This document shows, piece by piece, positions 28,229-40,086 of a DNA stretch of 64,000 nt. Source of the DNA: Branchiostoma floridae (Eukaryota; Chordata; Leptocardii; Amphioxiformes; Branchiostomatidae). Location of the stretch: positions 144,981 to 208,980 of the forward strand of contig NC_049980.1 of NCBI RefSeq assembly GCF_000003815.2, written 5' to 3'. The notes under the pieces were generated by a model, which was not told the origin of the DNA, searched no databases, and saw nothing but the letters and a program-made list of their open reading frames with translations. The position numbers and the translations under genes were made by a program. Position 1 is the first letter of the stretch, and each line of letters opens with the position of its first letter.

Positions 28229-28660
28229 TTAGACCTTAGTTCCTCCCGCAACACTGTTGCATTGGTCGACTCGTCGAGCATACTTTCTCCAAAGGGTGCG
28301 GTCTTTAGCAGCCACTGCCATGCTTTCCATGTTGTTCAGCCCCATTTTCCTTCCATCATCTAAGATTGTCCGTCTTAGTGTAGTTTTAGGCCTGCCCCTG
28401 GGGCGGGTGCCCTTAGGAGCCCATGACACAGCTGTTTTTGTTGTTATTTCGTCGGATAGGCGCCATACATGTCCGACAAATCTCAATCTTCTTTTTCTGA
28501 CTGTCTCACTGGCTAGAGGCACCTTACCTCTTTGCATGAGCTCTTCATTTGTGACGTGGTCACGCCAGGAGATGCCTAGGATTGTCCTAAGGCATTTACG
28601 TTGGAAAGTGTCAAGTGATTGTGTTATCTTAGATTGTTTAGACCACACTGATTAAATTGT
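28229..28660 (-). pseudogene. LINE reverse-transcriptase C-terminal fragment
   Basis: A minus-strand open frame of 139 residues shows the typical end region of a non-LTR retrotransposon ORF2: TFQRKCLRTILGISWRDHVT, RRLRFVGHVWRL, RPRGRPKTTLRRT and AKDRTLWR. The reverse transcriptase core and endonuclease are missing. It lies just 65 bases after the gene C stop codon on the opposite strand and is absent from the corresponding place in duplication copy 2, so it inserted after the duplication or was lost there. Confidence 0.85.
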
Positions 28661-29050
28661 ATGAATGGGATCCTCTGAAGAGCCAAACACTAATGCGCGA
28701 GGGCAAAAAGAAGAAAAAATCGAGTTAACCTCAGGACTCAACATCCAGTCCATTCTTTTCGAGGCGAGGCTTGGTTTGTCTTATGTTTTATTACCATTCT
28801 TGTTTAAAGAGGGGAACAATGGCGCCGTGGCGCCATGCCCTGACCATGTACTCCCTGGATAACAGATCCTCTGGCAGCCATGAAATTCCATGAATTTCTC
28901 AGAAATGTTATTGCGTCACATGTGACCACAGTTTTATTTAGGGGTAGAACAGGCGAAAATCAATGCGCGCGGGGATGTCATCCATAAAAATAAGTGGCGC
29001 CTTATTACTCCTTGACGGAGGGTAACCTCCGACGGAGTACTGTAGTTGGC

Positions 29051-29333
29051 ATCCTCCTACGCAGGGACATCCAACAGCCAAACCGCCTGTCTGGATGTGC
29101 CCTGCTCTTTTAACCGTCACTCTTAGTTCCTGTTGACGCCCCCCCCCCCCCCACCAGCTGTCAGCCAATCGGAGAATATGCCTTTCAGTTTTCAAAAGGT
29201 GTCTCGCATATATATAAGGTTAAGCTCATTAATATTCATAAGTAGGGCGGTCAGGAACTAAGGGTGACGGTTGAAAGAGCAGGGTACATCCAGACAGGCG
29301 GTTCGGCTGTTGGATGTTCCTGCGTAGGAGGAT
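29051..29333. mobile_element. Long-TIR foldback element, copy 1
   Basis: Arms 29051-29134 and 29252-29333 (atcctcctacgcagggacat at the outer left) are nearly perfect reverse complements around about 118 bases that include a poly-C run. The same element is at 34733-35012 in duplication copy 2, so it predates the duplication. Confidence 0.8.
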
Positions 29334-30032
29334 ACTAGGTGTAAGGAGGGTGATGTGATACCTGTTCGCAGCTGTATCTCTATGTTCCCTTTGCTGCATT
29401 CATATGTAGTTTGGCATGTCGTCTTCTCGTAGTTGCGAGATGATGCACTTTTTTCACATTACCTGTTTGTATAAGAAATTAAATATTTTCAGAAAATGTT
29501 CTCGGTATTGTGCACCAGGTCATCGATATCACCATTAGTTGGGGTGGAATAGTTTCAAAGCAGATGTTGGGCTATATGTCTTGACACAAATTGATTAAAC
29601 AGCTGTTGCTCCAAATGGGGTGGAATAGTTTCGAAGTAGATGTTAGACTTCAACCATCCTTTACTGCATTGGGTGTCATACCTAGTGTTAGAATAAACAA
29701 CTATCTGTACATACATTGAAACTTATCACACCCCAATACAAAAACCATAATTACGTCACGTAGTATGTGACCTACGGTCTCTTGTTTGTATTTGTAACGT
29801 TTTCAATATTTGGTACCTTGTTTCAGTGCCTATGAAACACTCAGTTGCACGTGCACATCGTAAATACATGTACCATAGAAGGAGACCATTAAATTACTTT
29901 CAGCAATAATGACAGCACTACACAATGTATTTTTATATGCTCATTGTAAAATTTCAATAATGTATGTAGGGCATCAGGCTTTTGCAAACTGATCTAGAAT
30001 GATTTTATGGTGTTCAGTTATGCCTGCTAAGC

Positions 30033-30173
30033 CTGAGAGTTTACTTACTTTGACTTTACTGAGAGTTTACTTACTTAGACTTTACTGAGAGTTTACTTAC
30101 TTAGACTTTACTGAGAGTTTACTTACTTAGACTTTACTGAGAGTTTACTTACTTAGACTTTACTGAGAGTTTA
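30033..30173. repeat. 26-bp minisatellite, about five copies
   Basis: Tandem units of tgagagtttacttacttaga plus ctttac. The matching place in duplication copy 2 (about 35690) holds only a single related sequence, so the array expanded after the duplication or contracted in copy 2. Confidence 0.9.
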
Positions 30174-30317
30174 GTTGTGTATTTTAAACATGTTGTAGTG
30201 AAAACCAAACAAGAATATGAAAACGCGTAAAAAAATCGCAATAGAGCAACTATTTGCTGTTACCAGAGCTTGAGTAGACATACGACCAACTAGCTGTGTT
30301 ATTTGAATAACACAAGA

Positions 30318-30377
30318 AGAAGAATACGTATGCAAATTTAAGTATTAGAATACTTAAATTTGCATACGTATTCTTCT
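30318..30377. repeat. Near-perfect 60-bp palindrome
   Basis: Two perfect 29-base arms (agaagaatacgtatgcaaat outermost) flank a 2-base centre. The corresponding part of duplication copy 2 (about 35865) has a single arm-like sequence only. Confidence 0.9.
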
Positions 30378-32688
30378 ACCCTCTTTGTAAAATGTTCACC
30401 AGAAATTATATTAGAGACGCCCAATTGCTGCCTGACAGTCGAACGTAGATTTCAGATGCTGTTTATATGACAAGGTATCTAGAACCAAAATGACAGTGAC
30501 ACGGTAGAGTGAGAGAAAAATGTAAGGGGATACAACATATTTTGGGGTTTGCAAAATATGTTGATCTCTAAATACAAATTTGTAAAGTGATATGCACTGA
30601 GGAACCTATTATGTGACCTCAAAGTGAAACGCCTTACCTGGCAAAATGTTTAGTCTTACATTTCTTAAGTCTCAAACAATTCTTATGTTAACTTACTGAA
30701 AACGTTATCTTAGTTCACATGGTATGAAATGTTTTGTCACCTGTAAACAACAATATCTTTGGTCAAATAGTAAAACAAGGTTCCTTTAGTTCCTTCCGTT
30801 GGATATTGTGACAATCATTGGTAGTCAAAAGTATCCATTTGTGCTACTAATTGTTGTAATCTTGATGGAGCAATAAAAGTAAATCACATCTAAATGTGAT
30901 GATGTACATGAGGACAGAATGTGTTGTGACTTAATGTGTGAAGAGACAATTCAGAACGGCATGGACCTACAGATTTCTTAGCGTGGTAAGATGTAAGGTG
31001 TATATTAGACCACGTCAGGTAGTTGATGATCCTCTGCATACTCCAGATTTAGTAATAGAGGGCTAAAAATTAAGATGGTTAAAAACACCACGATAACTAT
31101 ATTTTTAAAATAGGCACCATAAACGTTGCAACAAGAATTGAAGTGACAAAACGTGATATCACAGCCAACAAGTCTTTCACTTCCGTGTGCAAGAAGTGCA
31201 CAAAGTGGTACTAGTGTGGTAGACTGGTAACACTTACCAAGTTGGTGACTATACTCATGGCTACCACACTGGTGCTACTTCGACCTCTACAACTACGGTC
31301 ATGGCTACATGTTCCTCGCAAGTGTCACTTCTACAAGTACATGTGTACAATCAAGACGAAATTTCCCCATTTTAGTACTTTCTCGTCATGTTGACGATCT
31401 CAGGAGGGAATTAATTTTTCTTGAAAATCAGGCCAAAATTGATGAGCGCGCTGATGTCATCCATAAAATTTACTTGCTGTGTCCTTAGCTTTAATATACG
31501 GCCCATGTTCCTTTGTTCTTGCGTGTCGTTTCTTTACATAACGTTTGGCCGGAGTACTCTTGGCCATGTGATTTTATCTGGTGGAATTGTTATGGGAGGA
31601 AAACAGGGCCTATCTTAACTCTTTTTGGCAAAACGACCAAACAACGTGTTTACGTGTTCTCGTGACAACATCAAAACAGTGATTTAAGCAAGGTATTAGT
31701 CTGTAACTTTCTTAGATCTGACAACTTTGTTATTTATAAGGTTTCCTAAGAACCAGAAGGGTTTTTTGAAGCCAAGACTGTAATCTCAGAAATGCAAGTA
31801 GCCTTTGTCAAAGAAAGGGCAAACCGGTATTCAAAAGCTTGAAAGATATCATCACTTGTGTAAACAAAATTGTGTCGCATAATTGTGTCCCATAATTGCA
31901 GTACGGTCTCGTATCACCACCCCGGTGTCTTTTTTTATCACCCTTTACGAAACTCTTTTGGCTGTTGTTTATCAATCGATGATTGCCATATATATTGTCC
32001 TTCTCTACTAACTAACTATTCTGGCAACTTATTTGACCACTTTCCACTTATTTTCTGAGCAAACATTACGTAACGTACAAGAGAAAAATCCAGATAGAAT
32101 CATCATAAGCTTCTTGTTCATGTCCTGTCTCTGTATTTGTGTCAACGTAAATGAATTGCATTCTCCAGGCTAAGGACATATTGATTCGTATACATGGATT
32201 ACATCCACCCCTGGATAAATTTTCGCTAATTTCCAAAAAGTTTTCGACCATAATATAAGTCGTACAAAGTAACTGCATATTGCGCAAATGTATAAGGTAA
32301 GTTGGGACAAAATGTCGGAAAACGGATACTGATGTAATAGAATACCAAGTGACCCTAACTCTACAGTTAAAGAAAAAAAATTATGAAAAAAAAACAGAAA
32401 TGAAAACTATTGTTCGTTAGGTCATACTCTCCATGTTAGACTTTTTTTCAAGTTTCCTGACCACTTAGATTTCACAGCTTTTTGGTCAAACATGTTTGCA
32501 CGCTTGCATCAGTTTGGGGGTTACCAGAGCATCGATCGAATCAGCATGGCTTTATACCATGTAATGATCAACGCAATTCAGAAGTATCAAGTATATCATT
32601 TTTGTATTCCTACTATGTTGGTTAAAGGAATAAAGATTAAAAGATAAACCATGAGTATGTCGTGTAGGACACAAGTGACATGTGGTGT

Positions 32689-32775
32689 TCAGTCGCAGCT
32701 GGGCATCTTACGGAAGCACCAGGCGTCGTTAAGGGCTTTGCTCCCGCAGTCGACGATGTCCACCCTGTTATTTTC
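32689..32775 (-). pseudogene. Orphan Link-module terminal exon
   Basis: Read on the minus strand it encodes NNRVDIVDCGS, then [13 protein letters not shown] and a stop, nearly identical to the last exons of genes D and E. The upstream part that should hold an AG acceptor and the SGCG cysteine is changed (catccgaaaataac), and no partner Link exon is nearby. It is therefore a detached, probably dead exon copy of the gene D/E type, sitting between the two duplication copies and next to a SINE. Confidence 0.8.
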
Positions 32776-32797
32776 GGATGTCTCTTAGACATTTAGT

Positions 32798-33230
32798 GGG
32801 ACCGAGTAGCGCAGCGGCAGCGTGTTTGCCTCGTGGCCGAGAGGTCTCGGGTTCGAATCCGGCTGCCGTGTTACCGATCTTGTGCCCTTCGGAAATGCCT
32901 TTTACACGACTTTCCTCATTTTGCTCAGGTGCGAAATGAGTACCTAGCTTCGGCTAGGGCCGTCCCTCGGATAGGACGTTAAATGGAGGTCCCGTGTTTG
33001 GGGAGAGCAACATCCCAAGCACGTTAAAGAACCCGCCACATGTGCGATGGTGCGGTGTGAGCGGATCAAGCCATTCCGGCCAAAATGGTGTAGGGAATCT
33101 CCCGAGCAGCCCTCGTAACCCCTGCCTCGCCTATTGGGTCAGTTAGTCCTTACTCATAGTGAGCAATTGGGCTGGTCTCAATCATGATGTTTCTGACCTA
33201 GGGCGAAGAGATGCTGTTACAGTTAAAATC
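32798..33230 (+). mobile_element. tRNA-derived SINE
   Basis: The head carries gtagcgcagcggcagcg (A-box region) and ggttcgaatcc (B box). The body contains gtgcccttcggaaatgcc, cggataggacgttaaatgg and a tail with tcccgagcagccctcg and gatgtttctgacctaggg. Parts recur at 17722-17890, 27065-27210, 46275-46450 and 56645-56870 (minus). Confidence 0.85.
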
Positions 33231-33356
33231 ATGTAACCCGTAACCTTGTTACGTGGTGACCATTAAGTAAAAAAAATTACGGGTTAAAAAGAAAAAAGAC
33301 AATGACAATACAAATGGAATTTGACATGGACAGGATAATAAAACAGTACCAATATT

Positions 33357-33558
33357 GGATGTAGGAGAATTCTTTTTTCACAATTTAATTGGCTTACGTT
33401 TCGATGTCTCTTAGAAAAACCTCAGAGCTTCTGACTGGAGTTCAGCTTCTCGCCACTATAAGTAGCCGATGTAGGTGGCGCTTTTGCGGCGAGAGCCATC
33501 GAAACGCAAGCCAAGTTAAAAGTACCTACTGGTTGTGAAAAAGAATTCTCCTACATCC
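33357..33558. mobile_element. Foldback MITE (GGATGTAGGAGAATTC termini)
   Basis: The left terminus ggatgtaggagaattctttt is matched by aaaagaattctcctacatcc at the right. Copies of agtaccaatat lie near 33346 and 33593 and may be a target duplication of a larger insertion, because copy 1 of the segmental duplication has agtaccaaaatt only once. Confidence 0.75.
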
Positions 33559-33677
33559 TAAATTATATCAACCTGATAAAATTATTTTCGGAAGTACCAA
33601 TATCCTCAGTAGATTATGTAAATTATATAGGAGGCAAGGTGACAGCACGCAACGATGTGAAAGATTATGGTATGAAT

Positions 33678-34067
33678 AGGGGTGATGAACAAAACCGTTT
33701 TTTCGTATTGTTCCGGTCCGGAAAAACCGGACCTGAAAAAAATAGCTGGACCGGATGTTGGACCTATAAAGAAATTAACAGATTATTTAATCATGCATTT
33801 ACACGTTTTGGAGTAGAGTTTGTAGTCATTTCTACCAAGTTTTACAGTCAATCGTACAGAGACAGATAGAGTTGTGGGGTTTTAATACCCAGAGTAAGTC
33901 TATTACTCTACCAAAAAGATTTCTTGGTAGTGAAATGGGCCATTGTTATGAGTATCGTCCATACACAAGTTTTTATACTGAATCAGGTCCAGGTCCGGAC
34001 CTGGACCTGATCCTCTGGACCTGAATCGGACCTGGACCTGAATTTTCTGTAACGGCACCCACCCCTA
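33678..34067. mobile_element. 390-bp non-autonomous element with 9-bp target duplication
   Basis: GGTATGAAT occurs exactly at both edges (33669-33677 and 34068-34076). The element runs from aggggtga to cacccaccccta, with short imperfect inverted ends. Internal sequence matches the family at 25575, 44650 and 48750. The target duplication fixes the boundaries of that family. Confidence 0.82.
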
Positions 34068-34196
34068 GGTATGAATATTGCAACATTTATTCTTATCAAT
34101 CTATGAAATGCATGTATCACATAAAAACCTCCAATGCGTCAGCATAGTGCTCCATGCAAAGATGTAAGCTGATCTATGTGTTCTGTTTTACTAAAG

Positions 34197-34296
34197 GCCG
34201 TCTTGTGGCAGTCTGATAGGTGTCAACCATTGTGACTGGCAGCAGGAAACCTGGGACGCCTGGTGCTACATCGCCGTCTCCACTTGTGACGACTGA
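34197..34296 (+). CDS. Duplicated terminal Link exon (alternative last exon of gene C, or orphan)
   Basis: After ttttactaaag the phase-2 reading gives PSCGSLIGVNHCDWQQETWD, then AWCYIAVSTCDD and stop. It parallels gene C exon 5 with one extra codon. The acceptor, cysteines, AWC motif and stop are all intact, and it lies 6.1 kb downstream of exon 5 on the same strand. No duplicated upstream Link exon is present in copy 2, so it can only be used by splicing from gene C exon 4 (26986), skipping exon 5. Whether that happens is unknown. Confidence 0.6.
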
Positions 34297-34732
34297 TAAT
34301 GTACAAAGAGGGGGTGATAATCAGCAGTAAAAGCTGCATTGTTCAGGCCATAATGATTTAATTTTTGGATTAATGCGCGAGGGCGAAAAAAATCCAGTTA
34401 ACCACAGGACTCAACATTCAGTCCATTCTTTCCCAGGCTTGGTTTGTCTTATGTTCACCTCCAGTAAGATCATCGTTGCCGTTTCAATAATGTTTCATTG
34501 CCATTCTTGCTCAAAGAAGGGGCAAGGGTGCTGTGGCACCATACCCTGTCCATGAGCTTCCTTACCGTGGAGAGCAGATCGTCTGGCAAGCAAAAAATTC
34601 TGATTTGTCAGGCATGTTATTTGGTCAGATGTGGCCACATTTTTTGGGGGAGGCGAAAATCAATGCGCGCGGGGATGCCATCCACAAATTTAAGTCACTG
34701 TGGCCTTATTACTACGGAGTACTGTAGTTGGC

Positions 34733-35012
34733 ATCCTCCTACGCAGGGACATCCAACAGCCAAACCGCCTGTCTGGATGTACCCTACTCTTTCAACCGCC
34801 GCACTTAGTTCCTGTGGACCCCCCCAAATCAGCTGTCAGCCAATAAGAGAATATGCCTTTCAGTTTTCAAAAGTGGTTTTGCATATATAAGGGTAAGCTC
34901 TTTAATGATAATAAGCAGGGTGGTCAGGACCTAAGGGTGACGGTACGCGGTTGAAAGAGCAGGGTACATCCAGACAGGCGGTTTGCTGTTGGATGTCCCT
35001 GCGAAGGAGGAT
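34733..35012. mobile_element. Long-TIR foldback element, copy 2
   Basis: Counterpart of 29051-29333 in the second duplication copy. The arms are still nearly complementary, with a small tacgcg insertion in the right arm. Confidence 0.8.
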
Positions 35013-36236
35013 GTGTAGTTGGGTGATGTGATACCTGTTCGCAGCTGTATCTCTATCTTCCTTTTTCTGCATTCATATGTAGTTTGGCATGTGGTCTGCT
35101 CGTAGTTGCGAGATGGTGCACTTTTTTCACATTACCTGTTTGTATAACTAATGTAATATTTTCAGAAAATGTTCTCGGTTTTGTGCCCCAGGTCATCGAT
35201 ATCGACATGTAGTTTAGGTGGAATAATCTATAAGCAGATGTTGGGCTATGTCTAGCTACAAATTGATTAAACAACTGTTGCAACAGCTCTAGATGAAACT
35301 CTAAGCAGATGTTAGGCTCCAACCATCCTTTACTGCATTAGTTGCTATACCTAGTGTTGGAATAATCAACTACCTGCACATAAATAAAAACGTATCACAA
35401 TCCATTGTAAAAAAACATAATTACGTCAAGGAGTATGTGACCTACGGCCTCTTGTTTGTATTTGCAACATTTTGAATATTTGGTACAGTGTTACAGTGCC
35501 TACGAAGTAGTCAATTGCACGTAAACATCGTAAATGTCATAGAAAGAGACATTGAATTACTTACAGCGATATTGACAGCACAAAACAGTGTATTGTTTAT
35601 ATGCTTATTGTAACATATTTAATAATGTAGGGCATCAAACTTTTGCAAATTAATCTGGAATGATTTCTATGGTGTTTGGCTGACTGCTAAGCCTGAGACT
35701 TTAGTCGTGTATTTCAAACATGTTGTAGTGAAAACCAAACTAGAATATAAAACCGTATAAAATAACTCGGAGTAGAGCAACTATCTACTGTTACAAAAAT
35801 CACCAGAGCTTGAGTAGACGTACGACCAACTGTCATTATGTCATTAATGCTCAAATAAATTTGCAAATTAAGTATTGTTCTACTCTCTTTGTAAAATGTT
35901 CACCAGAAAGTAGAGACGTCCATTGGTTGTCTGAGAGTATAAAGTAGATTTCAATTGTTTTTGATATAACAAGGTATTTAAACTATAAAGTAACAGTTGC
36001 AATGTAGAGTTAGAGGAAAAGTAATGGGAGACTACATCTTTTTTCTGTTTGTTTCGATAAAATATGTTGATCTTTGCTTATAAATTTATAATATTACATG
36101 CACTGAGCAATGTATTTTAGGGTTCCAAAGTGAAATATCTTACCTGGCAAATTATGTTGTTTAGTCTCAAACCATTTGTAATGTTAATTTATAGAACGTT
36201 ATCTTATTACAATTGGTTTAACGCAAATAGTACATA

Positions 36237-36469
36237 AAGCTAAGGCACAACCCGCCGTACGTACAAATACGTGCTGCATGTGTGCGTGCGAAAACGTGGG
36301 CAATCTTTTGGGATCCGTATGAGGTACGTACCGCCTCCGTACGTGCCAGTACGGGCGACGCACCTGCTCTGTACAGCCTGAACGTTTTCATAAATTCGTG
36401 GCGGACGTGGTATCACAAAAAAAAAACATACGGACAAATTGCACGTACGGCGGGTTGTGCCCTTAGCTT
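36237..36469. mobile_element. MITE with AAGCTAAGGCACAACCCGCC termini
   Basis: The left end aagctaaggcacaacccgcc is answered at the right by ggcgggttgtgcccttagctt. The interior is rich in acgtac. It is absent from the matching position of duplication copy 1 (about 30720), so insertion followed the duplication. taacg occurs close to both sides. Confidence 0.8.
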
Positions 36470-37115
36470 AACGTTTTGTTATCTATACATAACAAATCTT
36501 TTCCCATAAAACTAGTGTTATAAAACTTCATTGTTATTGATGGCCAAAAGTACGTTTGTGCTGACCAATCTTGAAATCTTGATGGAGCAATATAAGTAAA
36601 CCACATCTCAATGTGATGGTGCACATGAGGACGGAGTGTGATGTGACTTAATATGCGAAGAAACTTGATAGTTCAGAACGTAATGGACCGACAGATTTTT
36701 TTCTTACCCTGGTAATTTGTATCTGATATAAGGCCAAATCAAGTTGACTTTATTGGTGATATCTTCTGCAAACTTCATCAATTAAGTCTACCACAAGATG
36801 TCACTTCTACAAGTATAAGCAAGGCGGCCACAGGATATTTTCCATTTTGGTACCTCTTCGTCATTTTGCATCTCGGGGGGGGGGGGGTATTTTTTCTTGA
36901 AAATCAGGCAAAATTAATTAGCGCGTTGATGTCATCCATAAAGTTTGCTTGCTGTGGCCTTATCTGTAGTGTAAAAAAATCTATATTCCCCATGTTCCCT
37001 TGTTCTTTTGTGCCGTTTCGGTACATAATGTTTGATCGGAGGACTCTTGTCCATGTATTTTTATCTGGTGAAATTGGTATGGTATGGAAAACAGGGCTTC
37101 TAAACTCCCTTTAGT

Positions 37116-38471
37116 CAAACGACCAAACAATGTGTTTACGTGTTCTCATGACATCAAAATAAGACAGTCCAATGTAACACGTTATCGTTACTAATATGAT
37201 AACAGGCATATCGGCATCTTGAAGTCCAATATCCAGCTATGTTCCGTCAAAGCGATTTGGCGGAAATTGTCGTCCCCATGTTAAAGGGAGTCAAATATTT
37301 CAAACGTACATAACATGTATTAGATGGCATTTTCAGCACCGGGGAAAACCTCAGCTGCTCAATAACATTCCCGTGTTTTACTGTTTGTAAATTAAAGGCA
37401 CCTCTTTTATTTTCATTTATCTTTTTGAATATGTGATATTGAAAATATACTCAACTTTGAACAGTCCTTTTAACTTAAACAGATCACGACGCCATTTTCT
37501 GTTTAAGTGTATAACAAGATAGACAGACAGCAGCTTAGCAAGGTCACCTCATCATGAGGTGTCAGAGTTGAAGGTTCATCTAAAAAATGACAATTAGCAA
37601 AGAGACAGGTTTTTCCACTATGTTAAAGACCGCCGATGGCAACACTGCCAAATCAGGCTTGTGGCTGTGACGTCACACAAAACAGCTTGGATCGTCCAAA
37701 CTTAAGTAAAATCATAGAATGTTGTCAAAAATCATTGATGTTCGACAGGATAAATGGCCTCGGTCGGGCTACTAATAGCTCACAGATAGAGAATGGGTGT
37801 ATGTTTACTGTATGGTCTTTTGTCTGAATTCATAAGGGTTCTAAGTTACCTCTGCATGCTCGGATTCTAACGATCACACCTCCATTAATAGAGGCGTCTA
37901 TTGAGTAAGTCAATGAGGGTTAGACATCCAGGTATCAGTACTTACACGACACGCGAAAAAGCAGTTACTCAAGCAACTGGATATGATTTTGCAAACGATC
38001 AGACGTTTCAGACAAAATCTACTGTCTTTCGTCAGTGACACGGAAGAATTTGGTCTCTGCCTGGGCTCTGCACGAGCAATTAAACCGATACGATCAGGTT
38101 GGACAACACCGATGATGTAGTCTCTCTACATAGATCGGTGACATCATCGACTATACCTAAAACGATTCGGATTTCGCCGAAAGAAGCATTAAATCTGTCA
38201 TTATATATTCACGCTCATGACGTATGGGGCAACAGCAGTGCCTAGCAACCAATGGGGAACGGCTTTGTCCCCAGAAAAAAGTACGGGAGATTCCCTTGCT
38301 TCTTCTATGACTTATTTGTCAGTTTATATCTAAGTCTCCTCAGAGAAATCTTCAATCGCGGTGGATTGTTACACACAGCCGCAGCGCGACTCGTAGCCCC
38401 TAGAACATCATTGCTTGATTGTTCTTCGATTCAGTTAAGCTCGTTGCTCAACTATCCCTAGGGTGTAGAAA
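37116..38471. other. Intergenic region before gene D
   Basis: No gene is recognised. The stretch 37915-38050 (acatccaggtatcagtactt, caagcaactggatatgattt, cgtttcagacaaaat) is a copy of a repeat also found near 43195-43375, 50870-51060 and 57815-57890. The gene D promoter should lie just upstream of 38472 but no core elements are obvious. Confidence 0.45.
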
Positions 38472-40044
38472 ATGAGCACAGACAAGCTTATGAACGGAGA
38501 CCTGACGCTTGGCAGGCCCGTGTATGCTGACCGGAGGTCCCGTTTGCGCCCGGCGGGGCTCCAGATCGCCTGCGCCGCGGCCGTCGTGCTGGCTGTCTCG
38601 GCGGCGCTGGTGGCGGTGCTGCTGCTGCAGAACTGGCAACTCAAGCAGCTGCTGTCGGCAAACGACGACAGGATTGTTGCGAACGACAAGAGGATTGTGC
38701 TTTTGGGAACGAAGCTTCAAGAGTGCAACAACCTGATCCTAGATCGCATCGCTTCGTTGGAGGTTCTGACTAAAGGCAACTCCAGAGAAGACAACAGCCG
38801 TCGTGTGGAGAGCACTGAGGTAGAAAATGTCAACACACTCATCTTCTTTTGATAAGTAATTACGATACTTTACTTGTGTAGTAAGGTGTGGTATGGTGAG
38901 CCTTCAACCAAATTGAACCTTTGTGATGTCTTGTACAAAAGTATGATTGAACGAAGTCAGCTGGGTGCACATTTTCTCCGTAAACCCAATAAAATACAGA
39001 CAGCCACATATTGTACTCTAACATTTACTTATTAGATCTAATTGAGTGAAATAATTGAACCGGTTCAACGTCAGACAGGGTCTTGTTTACAATTGGCATG
39101 TTGAGAAGAGACGATTGACAAGATCTGCTGATGGTTACAAATCTATGTTTTATGTCGCTCTATACTTCTATTCTAAAGATAACTGTTACCAGCCCTGTGC
39201 AAATCCTACATCTTTGCTCAAGATAATGAAACGGATTTAGGACGTTTTTGTTAGTAGATCAATGTTTATTAGAAGCCAATTAGCTATCATGGAAAGGCAA
39301 TACCTGGAAATAAACTGTGAGACGTAGCCAAACGACTACATACACATACATTAAGTATTGTTCAAGTAATTATTACCATGGAAAAGTAAAGTTTGCTAGT
39401 ATTGTGTAGTTAAAGTTTAGTAAAAGCTACTATTGTATACATGTAAATATAATATTTTGTATATTATAGTATAGTATAGTATAGTATATCATAGCATAGC
39501 ATAGCATAGCATAGCATTGCATAGTATAGTATAGCATAGTATATCACTGCATGGTAATAAAAGTACAGTACAGTGTGGAACAGTAAGTAATTTGATGTCT
39601 CTTCCAGTCGGCGGATGGTGCCTTCAGCCCCGATACTCTATCTGATTCCGGCATGCACCACAGGGCGAAGAGAGCCGCGAATAGCTTGACTCTGCCTTTC
39701 GGAGGTAAAGAGAAACTCGGCAAACAAACAAACATACAAACAAACAAACAAACATACAAACAGAATCTCTTCTGCTGAACATGGGAAAAAGCGTAACGAC
39801 TAGAGACCCGGTACCCCAAACCTACACCACTTATTCTCTATCCCAAGATTAAAGGCTATCTACTGCTCGAAAATCACGACTATAGCCAGACCATGTCCAG
39901 AATTCGAGATATCAAAACCCGAATGTCTGCTGCAGTACTTCAACAAGCCGCTAGGGGAACCCAAAGTCTTATAATTTTTTAAGGTCTCGTCGATACCCAC
40001 TCCAATACCAAATATCAGTACAATACATTCAGACCTACACACAC

Positions 40045-40086
<42 letters not shown>

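Larger units (their letters stand above)
27838..31620 (+). repeat. Segmental duplication, copy 1
   Basis: It aligns in the same orientation with 33295-37115. Shared landmarks are gacaataacaatacaaatgg (27847), the gene C terminal exon, the 29051-29333 foldback, and gaaaatcaggccaaaattgatg (31420). Offset falls from 6133 at the exon to about 5440 at the right end, because each copy has gained its own insertions: a 26-bp minisatellite and a palindrome here. Confidence 0.75.
33295..37115 (+). repeat. Segmental duplication, copy 2
   Basis: It aligns with 27838-31620. It lacks the LINE fragment, minisatellite and palindrome of copy 1. It has gained a foldback element (33357-33558), a 390-bp element with a 9-bp target duplication (33678-34067) and a MITE (36237-36469). 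Confidence 0.75.
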
